From positions 1,129 to 6,226 of the forward strand of contig MHKK01000052.1 in the NCBI GenBank assembly GCA_001818365.1: a DNA stretch of 5,098 bases. The letters are read 5' to 3'. This DNA comes from Candidatus Komeilibacteria bacterium RIFCSPHIGHO2_01_FULL_52_14 (lineage in GTDB: Bacteria > Patescibacteriota > Patescibacteriia > UBA1558 > 2-01-FULL-52-15). The notes under the pieces are model-generated. The model saw nothing but the letters and a program-made list of their open reading frames with translations. It was not told the origin of the DNA and made no database searches. Below, one piece after another: positions 1 through 5,098 of the stretch (positions are counted from its first letter, which is position 1; every line of letters begins with the position of its first letter). A program made the position numbers and the translations under genes.

Positions 1-1089
1 AACGATCGGACGGACTTCCGCGTTACCGAGTTTCGCTTTTGTCTGGCCTTCAAACTGCGGCTCACGGAGCTTAACACTGACGATAGCGGTCAGTCCCTCG
101 CGCACGTCATCGGACGTCAGATTGTCCTCTTTTTCCTTCAGGTAGCCGTTCGCACGGGCATATTTATTGAGCACGCGCGTCAGCGCCGTCTTAAAGCCCA
201 CCAGGTGCATGCCGCCTTCCATGGTATGAATGTTGTTTGCGAACGTGTAGACAACCTCGCGATACTCGGCGGTATACTGAAGCGCTATCTCGACCTGAAT
301 ATTATCCTGCGTTTTATCGACGTAGAATACCTTATCCTGCTTCGCCTCGCTGTTGTAGTTCAAAAATCTGACGTACGACGCGATACCTCCTTCAAAATAA
401 AATCCATAGAGCTGGGGATTCTTTGCATCTCGCTCGTCGTGTACCCTTATCGTGACGCCCTTCGTCAGGTAGGCCTGCTGGCGCAAGTGATCCAAAATTA
501 TCTGCCAATCGTACTCGAGTTCCGTAAAAATCTCGGGATCTGCCTGAAAAAATTGCGTTGTGCCGGTTCCGGTTGCTTTCCCGACCGGTTTCACCTTTTC
601 CTGCGGCTTGCCGCGCTTGTACTCCTGCATCCACAATTTCCCGTCACGCTTTACCTCGGTACGCATATACGAAGATAATGCGTTGACGACCGAAACCCCG
701 ACGCCGTGCAAACCGCCGGACACCTTATATCCGCCTTCGCCGAATTTTGCACCGGCATGCAGCTTGGTCATGACTGTTTCAAGAGCGGACTTTTTTGTGG
801 CCTTATGGATATCAACCGGAATACCGCGACCATCGTCGTAAACCGAAACCATGTTATCCGGCAAAAGTTTTACCTCGATATTCTTCGCAAAACCGCCCAT
901 GGCCTCGTCGATCGCGTTGTCCACGACTTCCCAGACCATGTGGTGTAAACCGGCCGAGGCGGTGTTCCCGATGTACATTCCGGGCCGCTTTCGGACCGGC
1001 TCCAGCCCTTCAAGAACGGTAATCTGCTCGGCTGTATAGCCGTTTTTTTCTACCTTCTTTTTTGGCTCTTTTTCTGACTTTTTAGGCAT
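1..1089 (-). CDS. gyrB: DNA gyrase subunit B, N-terminal part (partial, 363 codons in window)
   Basis: This is the ATPase subunit of type IIA topoisomerase, which with GyrA introduces negative supercoils using ATP in the cytoplasm. I translated the minus strand from the ATG at 1089 and it stays open to base 1 without a stop or frameshift. Visible motifs: VLEGLEPVRKRPGMYIG (about 22-38), the GHKL ATP site with EVVDNAIDEA (E54 catalytic base, N58 metal ligand), YDDGRGIP (D86), the ATP lid GGLHGVGVSVVNAL (125-138), and the transducer-domain loop FEGQTKAKLGN, whose K351 should contact the gamma phosphate. The TOPRIM and GyrA-contacting parts lie outside the window. A Lys/Glu-rich stretch of about 17 residues precedes the conserved core. 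No Shine-Dalgarno site lies close to the ATG; the nearest AGGA is 27 nt upstream. ParE, the paralogous topoisomerase IV subunit, cannot be strictly excluded from this half, but the wording fits GyrB better. Confidence 0.95.
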   Translation of the reverse strand, partial: MPKKSEKEPKKKVEKNGYTAEQITVLEGLEPVRKRPGMYIGNTASAGLHHMVWEVVDNAIDEAMGGFAKNIEVKLLPDNMVSVYDDGRGIPVDIHKATKKSALETVMTKLHAGAKFGEGGYKVSGGLHGVGVSVVNALSSYMRTEVKRDGKLWMQEYKRGKPQEKVKPVGKATGTGTTQFFQADPEIFTELEYDWQIILDHLRQQAYLTKGVTIRVHDERDAKNPQLYGFYFEGGIASYVRFLNYNSEAKQDKVFYVDKTQDNIQVEIALQYTAEYREVVYTFANNIHTMEGGMHLVGFKTALTRVLNKYARANGYLKEKEDNLTSDDVREGLTAIVSVKLREPQFEGQTKAKLGNAEVRPIV

Positions 1090-1123
1090 GTTTTTTGACG
1101 AAAAAAATAATGGAATTCCTGGG

Positions 1124-1160
1124 GCTAAAATTAGCGGTTTTTGAAGCTAAGATTAGCTAA
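1124..1160 (-). promoter_or_regulatory. Two near-identical dyads in the gyrB leader, possible operator
   Basis: On the minus strand GCTAATCTTAGC (1157-1146) and GCTAATTTTAGC (1135-1124) differ at one base. Each is an inverted repeat with GCTAA/TTAGC arms, and they are offset by 22 nt, about two helical turns. A further TTTTAGC half-site overlaps the upstream edge, giving TTAGC ends at 1156, 1146 and 1124. They lie just downstream of the predicted gyrB start site, where a bound repressor would block transcription. A regulatory role is inferred; the repeats are seen directly. Confidence 0.4.
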
Positions 1161-1174
1161 AATATAACATAGGA

Positions 1175-1203
1175 AGTATAGCAAAAAACGACCCTCCTTG
1201 CAA
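1175..1203 (-). promoter_or_regulatory. Predicted sigma-70-type promoter of gyrB
   Basis: On the minus strand the -35 box is TTGCAA (1203-1198, 4 of 6 consensus), followed by a 17-nt spacer and the -10 box TATACT (1180-1175, 5 of 6). A TG at the extended -10 position gives TGCTATACT. The start site would fall near 1170-1168, leaving a leader of about 80 nt before the ATG at 1089. A second, weaker extended -10-like string TGTTATATT (1169-1161) lies just downstream. The promoter overlaps the 3' arm and T-run of the upstream terminator candidate. Confidence 0.6.
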
Positions 1204-1219
1204 TACCAAAAAAGGTCGT
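1183..1219 (-). terminator. Candidate intrinsic terminator downstream of the DUF2207 gene (proximal to gyrB)
   Basis: On the minus strand ACGACC (1219-1214) and GGTCGT (1193-1188) form a perfect 6-bp stem closed by a 20-nt loop, and the right arm runs into a T-run (1188-1183). The long loop makes it weaker than a classical terminator. It shares bases with the alternative stem at 1208-1240, so the two cannot form together. It would end the exporter/DUF2207 transcript ahead of gyrB. Confidence 0.45.
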
Positions 1220-1240
1220 CCCGAGCGTAGCCCCTGACCT
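1208..1240 (-). terminator. Alternative terminator-like hairpin with T-run
   Basis: On the minus strand AGGTC (1240-1236) pairs with GACCT (1217-1213), directly followed by five more T residues to 1208. The stem is only 5 bp with an 18-nt loop, so stability alone is poor. Its left arm is also the right arm of the hairpin at 1230-1257, and its right arm is part of the hairpin at 1183-1219. Exclusive pairing with both neighbours is visible; termination activity is inferred. Confidence 0.3.
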
Positions 1241-1257
1241 AAACCCAGGTGAGGGGC
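1230..1257 (-). repeat. GC-rich imperfect hairpin in the DUF2207-gyrB intergenic region
   Basis: On the minus strand GCCCCTCACCT (1257-1247) pairs with AGGTCAGGGGC (1240-1230): ten pairs, one C-C mismatch and a 6-nt loop. It is the most stable fold in this intergenic stretch. No T-run follows directly, since the nearest begins 16 nt later, so on its own it is not a standard terminator. It may protect the 3' end of the upstream mRNA or compete with the neighbouring stems. Confidence 0.5.
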
Positions 1258-1304
1258 GGAGTCAAGGGAACTCATTAAAAAACATCAAAACATCTTTATA
1301 AAAA

Positions 1305-3017
1305 CTACCAACTCCCGCCGCCGCCTCCTCCGCCTCCGCCACCGGAAAATCCTCCTCCGCTGCCGCCCGACGGCGATGAAGCAAGTACCGAGTTGGTCTG
1401 CGAAGCGAATGAGTTGAGACTACTCGCAAAAATAACGGAGTTAAAACCTGCACCCGATGAACCATGATACCATCCCGGCTCTTGCGTGTAGATATCTGCG
1501 AATTGCGCTGCCCATTCTTTCTCGACGCCAAGCGCCATTGCGTACGGCAGGCACTTCTCGAATATCTCCGGCTTTTTCTCCGGTGCGTTGTGAAACTTAA
1601 GACGATCCTTTTCAACCACGCGCAGATATTCCTTAAAACCCAGTATCTTCTCCGTCACTAAAACTCCCTGATAGGTCCGCTTTGGCATTGCCCAGCCAAA
1701 CCCGGCGATACAACCTGCGGTCGCAAGCAAACTGATAAAGGTTAGTAGCGACGTTTGAGAAAGTATCCCAAAACCAAGCCACGTCAATAATCCCGCGAAA
1801 ACAAGAAAACCACCACGGATCAATTCCGGACGGGCTGTCATATATCCCAGCGCAACAAGTGAGGAACCGAAAGATGCCTTAACCTTAGCCAGTGTCTTAT
1901 AAAATTTATTCTTGAGGTCTGCGAGCCGAACTTGTTTCAGCGCTCCCGGTTCGATCGCTTGAGATGCCTCCGGCCCGCCAAACAGCCCTTCCAAAAGCTC
2001 CTGCTGGGCGGCGGAAAGCGATTGATCGCCGGGCTTGAGTTGAATGAATATATACTCTTTCTTGTCCTCCTGCCTGATACGCATGTATCCCCGAACTGCA
2101 AGCTCAATGATCTCCGCGGCTATGTCTTTATTCTGAAGATTCTGGTCAACAAGCCCGCCGACCTGCGCCGGTGTCAGATGTTCCGGCGGCTCGTATTCGG
2201 CTATGATCAACCCCCTGCCTGCAGGGTCTTTACCATGCCGGTACCAGAGCCAGAACATGATGATGAATGCGGCTATCGGCACGGCAACGATTCCGTTATC
2301 TTGAACAACATGCCATGTCTTTTGGAGTGCTGTCGGCTCTGCAACAACACCTTTTGGAAAATCCATCTTGAAGGTGAGTCCTTCGCCAGGCCCCAGTTGA
2401 GACGCAGAGAATGCCAGATTACGTATCAGCCCGTCGCCACCGGGAGTCATTCCCGAATGATCACAGGCCTGCGTGCTGCCAAAAACACCTTTATAGCAGA
2501 ATATCTGCACGGCATCCTCCGCAAGGCCGACCGGAGGCACGACCTGAGCCGCAGCGGCGTTTATCGGCACTTCCCAACCGTTACCGGTCACGTTCCAGTA
2601 AAACTGGTCCGATGACTTCTGAAACGAAAGTGCGCGATCAACGGTATAGGTAATGACATACGTATGAACTCCGGTGATCAGCACATCCGGATCGCCGATC
2701 TTAATGCGCTTGTCGGCTCCTTGCCGTGAAACCCCGAACCGGTATGCGGCACCTGACTCGTCGGTAACCGAAATGTTGCCGAGACGAATGCTGAAGTTTC
2801 CGTACGAATTTTTGTAGCGCACCGGAATATCCCGGTAGATCCCGTGCCGCGATTCGCCTTCGAAATCATACTCGATCCTCTCGGTGACGATAACGCTGCT
2901 ATCCTGCTGGATCCGACCAACGGTATCAAAGTTAAGAATACGTTCGGCGTGCGCTACAGAAGCTCCCGCTGCGCAAAGAAAAAGAGTGCACAGCGAAGTG
3001 AGGTAGATACGTCTCAT
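1305..3017 (-). CDS. DUF2207 family membrane protein with signal peptide and poly-Gly C-terminus
   Basis: The function of this family is not established; it is a predicted envelope protein distantly like E. coli YciQ. Counting from the ATG at 3017 (570 aa), residues 1-24 form a signal peptide (MRR, a hydrophobic core, then AHA|E). A beta-rich outer domain follows with the family hallmarks HGIYRDIP (58-65) and YWNVTGNGWEVPI (about 140-152). It has two Cys (174, 185) that could form a disulfide. Next come a membrane segment (about 243-259), a cytoplasmic region starting IIAEYEPPEHLTPAQVGGL, a membrane hairpin (about 402-444), and the second hallmark LPYAMALGVEKEWAAQF (490-506). The protein ends in a run of Gly and then SW. 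An in-frame ATG at 3035 would add six residues. I prefer 3017 because it gives a cleaner signal peptide and has GGGA 10 nt upstream, but neither start has a strong ribosome site. It lies just downstream of the ABC exporter and is probably cotranscribed with it. Confidence 0.85.
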   Translation of the reverse strand: MRRIYLTSLCTLFLCAAGASVAHAERILNFDTVGRIQQDSSVIVTERIEYDFEGESRHGIYRDIPVRYKNSYGNFSIRLGNISVTDESGAAYRFGVSRQGADKRIKIGDPDVLITGVHTYVITYTVDRALSFQKSSDQFYWNVTGNGWEVPINAAAAQVVPPVGLAEDAVQIFCYKGVFGSTQACDHSGMTPGGDGLIRNLAFSASQLGPGEGLTFKMDFPKGVVAEPTALQKTWHVVQDNGIVAVPIAAFIIMFWLWYRHGKDPAGRGLIIAEYEPPEHLTPAQVGGLVDQNLQNKDIAAEIIELAVRGYMRIRQEDKKEYIFIQLKPGDQSLSAAQQELLEGLFGGPEASQAIEPGALKQVRLADLKNKFYKTLAKVKASFGSSLVALGYMTARPELIRGGFLVFAGLLTWLGFGILSQTSLLTFISLLATAGCIAGFGWAMPKRTYQGVLVTEKILGFKEYLRVVEKDRLKFHNAPEKKPEIFEKCLPYAMALGVEKEWAAQFADIYTQEPGWYHGSSGAGFNSVIFASSLNSFASQTNSVLASSPSGGSGGGFSGGGGGGGGGGSW

Positions 3018-3024
3018 ACTTTCA

Positions 3025-3047
3025 TTTTCCCGCATTTACCGGGAAAA
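3025..3047 (-). promoter_or_regulatory. Perfect hairpin over the translation start of the DUF2207 gene
   Basis: On the minus strand TTTTCCCG (3047-3040) and CGGGAAAA (3032-3025) form a perfect 8-bp stem with the 7-nt loop GTAAATG. The loop holds the upstream in-frame ATG (3035-3033). The right arm holds GGGA, the only purine-rich ribosome-binding candidate for the ATG at 3017. No T-run follows, so it is unlikely to be a terminator. It could lower or tune translation of the second gene, or protect the 3' end of the exporter message; both roles are inferred. Confidence 0.45.
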
Positions 3048-3066
3048 GAAAAGCGAGCCGAAACAA

Positions 3067-4833
3067 CTACCGGGGTGCGATAAAACCGCCTACCTGGCGT
3101 TCCCAGAGGGATTTATAAATGCCTATTTTCCGAGCAGCGAGTTCCTGGTGCGAGCCCTCCTCAACGATCTTCCCGTCCGCAATGACGAGAATCCGGTCCA
3201 TCTGCATAATCGTAGAGAGGCGATGTGCAATGACGATGACGGTCTTGTTCTTCATAAGCGCGGCAAGCGCCTTTTGGATCAGGTGCTCGGATTCGGAATC
3301 CAAACTTGAGGTCGCCTCGTCCAATACGAGTATCGGCGCATTTTTCAGAATTGCCCGTGCGATAGCTATGCGCTGACGCTCACCGCCGGACAGCTTTATG
3401 CCCCGTTCCCCGACGTACGTCTCGTACCCATCAGGAAAGCGGGTAATAAAATCGTGCGCCTGAGCGAGCTGCGCCGCGGCTGCGACCTCCGCATCCGTTG
3501 CGTCGGGCTTTCCATAGCGGATATTCTCGATGATGGAGCGGTGAAAGAGAATGGCGTCCTGACTCACGACGCTGATATTCTTCCAGAGGGAATCGAGAGT
3601 TACCGACCTGATGTTCTCGCCGTCAATGAAAATCTTACCCGATTCGACGTCGTAATTCCGCAACAGAAGATTCACGACCGTTGATTTGCCCGATCCCGAT
3701 GAGCCGACGATGGCAAGACGCTCTCTCGGCGCAATCACGAATGTAATATCCGATAACACACGCCGGGTCTTCTGATAGCTGAACGAAACCGAACGGAATT
3801 CGATGCGACCGTCGGAAACCTGTAAGACGTGTGTGCTCTTCGCATCGGTAATCTCGTGAGGCGTATCGAGAATTTCGGTCATCTCCTCCGCCTCTGCAAG
3901 GGCCTCATAGAAACGCCGGATCATGCGCCCGACATTCCACAGTCGCGTAATGACCGAGAAGAGATAGGATTGTATCAGCACAAAATCTCCGACGGTGATG
4001 ATACCGCGCAGCCAAAGACGGAACGCGAGATACATAACCCCGACCTCCATGAAAATCATGAGCAATATTTGCCCTGCTTCAAAGACGTTCTCGACGCTCC
4101 ATGCCTTAAAGCGCATCTTCCGCAGCGTATCCGTTTCGTGCGCAAAGTTATCCACCTCGTTACGATAACCGGTAAAGAACTTGATGTTCTGCTGGTTGGT
4201 GATCGTATCCGCGAGAACTCCCGTCACACGCGAATCCTGCATACTCCGTGCCGTGTCGAGTTTGAGCTTATACCTGCTGAACAGGTAGTTCGCCGAGACG
4301 TATATGATGATCCATACCAGTATCGCCAGCCCGAGATACCTATTCCGGTATGCGAGAACGGAAGCGACCATGACGATACTGACGATGATTCCGGTCAGGT
4401 CCCACAGTATGATGTCAGCAATCGTTTCAAAAGCACGTGAAAAACGGCCAACGCGTCTCACCAGGGATCCGACGAAGGTGCTGTTGAAGAACGATGTCGA
4501 ATGACGGTGGATATACTGAAAGCAGCGGTTTGCCAGATCGGTCATGACACGCGTCTGCAAATGAACGGATGCAAAAGATGCGATGCGCCAGAATACCCAC
4601 GCGACCAGATAAAAACCGAGAATCGCTATCAGGAGACCGACTGCCGCGTTTTGCACCGATACAACCTGCGTTTCACCCGCGATCACGTTTATCAGTTCGC
4701 GGTACAGGAGCGGTACGATCAAATCCAGAGCCGATGCCACGCAGATTGTGAAAAATACAAGCACGACGGACAGCCGGTAGCGCCGTACGTGAGCGTAAAA
4801 AATTTGAAATGTCTTTTTCGTCTTGTACTTCAT
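3067..4833 (-). CDS. ABC transporter half-exporter (fused permease and ATPase)
   Basis: This 588-aa inner-membrane protein has the length and layout of the MsbA/BmrA-like exporter class: an N-terminal six-helix permease domain and a C-terminal nucleotide-binding domain. It should work as a homodimer, or a heterodimer with an unseen partner. Hydrophobic segments lie near residues 22-42, 63-85, 138-160, 166-184, 252-272 and 281-297. The ATPase domain is complete: aromatic A-loop Y353, Walker A GSSGSGKST (377-385), Q-loop Q425, signature LSGGERQR (481-488), Walker B ILVLDEA (501-507) with catalytic E506, D-loop SSLD (509-512) and switch His537. All catalytic residues are intact, so it should hydrolyse ATP. 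Substrate cannot be read from the sequence; lipid, peptide or drug export are all possible. The ATG at 4833 sits just behind a strong promoter with a very short leader and no Shine-Dalgarno site. The DUF2207 gene follows closely. Confidence 0.95.
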   Translation of the reverse strand: MKYKTKKTFQIFYAHVRRYRLSVVLVFFTICVASALDLIVPLLYRELINVIAGETQVVSVQNAAVGLLIAILGFYLVAWVFWRIASFASVHLQTRVMTDLANRCFQYIHRHSTSFFNSTFVGSLVRRVGRFSRAFETIADIILWDLTGIIVSIVMVASVLAYRNRYLGLAILVWIIIYVSANYLFSRYKLKLDTARSMQDSRVTGVLADTITNQQNIKFFTGYRNEVDNFAHETDTLRKMRFKAWSVENVFEAGQILLMIFMEVGVMYLAFRLWLRGIITVGDFVLIQSYLFSVITRLWNVGRMIRRFYEALAEAEEMTEILDTPHEITDAKSTHVLQVSDGRIEFRSVSFSYQKTRRVLSDITFVIAPRERLAIVGSSGSGKSTVVNLLLRNYDVESGKIFIDGENIRSVTLDSLWKNISVVSQDAILFHRSIIENIRYGKPDATDAEVAAAAQLAQAHDFITRFPDGYETYVGERGIKLSGGERQRIAIARAILKNAPILVLDEATSSLDSESEHLIQKALAALMKNKTVIVIAHRLSTIMQMDRILVIADGKIVEEGSHQELAARKIGIYKSLWERQVGGFIAPR

Positions 4834-4850
4834 ATGATTGAAGTCGAAAG

Positions 4851-4879
4851 ATTATACTGCTTTACTCCAATATTAACAA
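4851..4879 (-). promoter_or_regulatory. Predicted sigma-70-type promoter of the ABC exporter/DUF2207 unit
   Basis: On the minus strand the -35 box TTGTTA (4879-4874, 4 of 6) is separated by exactly 17 nt from a perfect -10 box TATAAT (4856-4851). Transcription would begin near 4844, only about 11 nt before the ATG at 4833, so the message would be nearly leaderless. The -35 box lies inside an arm of the terminator hairpin of the preceding gene. Confidence 0.75.
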
Positions 4880-4905
4880 GAGCCGTCTTAGGCGGCTCTT
4901 GTTAA
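4873..4905 (-). terminator. Hairpin terminator of the MIP channel gene
   Basis: A perfect 13-bp inverted repeat (arms 4873-4885 and 4893-4905) with a 7-nt loop starts 24 nt after the channel stop codon. On the minus strand the right arm ends CTTGTTAA and runs on into TATT, so the U-rich part is within and just after the stem rather than a clean run. It could also act on transcripts from the other strand. It sits where a terminator is expected, between the channel gene and the next promoter. Confidence 0.65.
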
Positions 4906-4929
4906 AGCGAGGGCGATTGATCGCTCAAC

Positions 4930-5098
4930 CTATTTCTCCCCCACTACGTACCTATACACGTGAAAGCCAATAACTGCTCCGACGATCGGTGCGAACAAAT
5001 AGACAAAGCTCAAGGAATTAAGAGCCAAAGCAACCGCCGGGTTCAAAATTCCCGAAGCGCCTGCAAGAGAAGCGATGAGCACTCCAAAAAGAAGAGAC
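4930..5098 (-). CDS. Major intrinsic protein (aquaporin family) channel, C-terminal fragment
   Basis: The last 55 codons and stop of a membrane channel for water or small neutral solutes are present; the rest lies beyond the window edge. The fragment begins with a hydrophobic stretch (SLLFGVLIASLAG). It continues through ASGILNPAVALAL, which carries the NPA motif (fragment residues 19-21), and ends with one transmembrane helix, FVYLFAPIVGAVIGFHVYRYV, and a short GEK tail. One helix after the NPA followed by the C-terminus fits the second (loop E) NPA of MIP channels, and the APIVGAVIG string matches the usual start of helix 6. The residue after NPA is Val; most family members have Arg there. 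Whether it is closer to water channels or glycerol facilitators cannot be judged from this piece. A hairpin terminator follows the stop codon. Confidence 0.8.
   Translation of the reverse strand, partial: SLLFGVLIASLAGASGILNPAVALALNSLSFVYLFAPIVGAVIGFHVYRYVVGEK

Noticed and set aside
205..678. A 157-codon open frame on the plus strand
   Set aside because: It is antisense to gyrB, whose own reading frame is intact and carries all ATPase motifs.
1260..1265. TTGACT on the minus strand as a -35 box for gyrB
   Set aside because: No acceptable -10 box lies 16-18 nt downstream, and a better promoter is found at 1175-1203.
1308..1370. GC-rich triplet-like repeat, considered as a microsatellite
   Set aside because: It is explained by glycine codons at the end of the DUF2207 protein and is not a perfect tandem repeat.
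1932..2615. A 227-codon open frame on the plus strand
   Set aside because: It lies wholly inside the well-supported DUF2207 gene on the other strand, shows no recognisable domain, and is rich in Arg, Cys and Pro as expected of an antisense shadow.
3829..4440. A 203-codon open frame on the plus strand
   Set aside because: It is antisense to the permease part of the ABC exporter; its translation is charged and low in family-like motifs, so it is best read as a shadow frame.
4501..4905. Possible plus-strand gene crossing the start of the exporter
   Set aside because: It is mostly antisense to the exporter and ends inside the terminator hairpin; no family resemblance and no supporting ribosome site.

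Overview
This 5.1 kb window looks like ordinary bacterial chromosome. Four protein genes all lie on the minus strand, so transcription runs from high to low coordinates. In that order they are: the C-terminal end of a major intrinsic protein (aquaporin family) channel (4930-5098, cut by the window edge); a complete ABC half-exporter (3067-4833); a complete DUF2207-type membrane protein with a signal peptide and a poly-glycine tail (about 1305-3017); and the N-terminal 363 codons of DNA gyrase subunit B (1-1089, cut by the window edge). GyrB wording such as HKATKKSALETVMTKLHAGAK and FFQADPEIF, together with weak or absent Shine-Dalgarno sites, reminds me of Candidate Phyla Radiation (Patescibacteria) genomes. 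That placement is from memory of the families and is tentative; only a tree could settle it. The standard genetic code works throughout, and I see no frameshift, insertion sequence, tRNA, rRNA, CRISPR array or sign of recent transfer.

The window reads as three transcription units. The channel gene ends and is followed within 25 nt by a 13-bp perfect hairpin (4873-4905). A good sigma-70-type promoter (TTGTTA, 17 nt, TATAAT) then starts the ABC exporter, with its -35 box inside the hairpin arm. The exporter and the DUF2207 gene are 49 nt apart (31 nt if an earlier ATG is used) and are probably cotranscribed. The short gap holds a perfect 8-bp hairpin with the earlier ATG in its loop and the only purine-rich ribosome-binding candidate in its arm. 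After the DUF2207 gene, 215 nt without a gene (1090-1304) carry a set of overlapping, mutually exclusive hairpins with two T-runs, then a gyrB promoter (TTGCAA, 17 nt, TATACT with extended TG) embedded in the last of these hairpins, then a gyrB leader with two near-identical 12-bp dyads 22 nt apart.

Functionally, the exporter and the DUF2207 protein are envelope proteins with unknown substrate and role, and gyrB is housekeeping. I found no convincing new multi-gene system. The points most worth a second look are the non-coding structures between the genes and the Val in place of the usual Arg after the second NPA motif of the channel.
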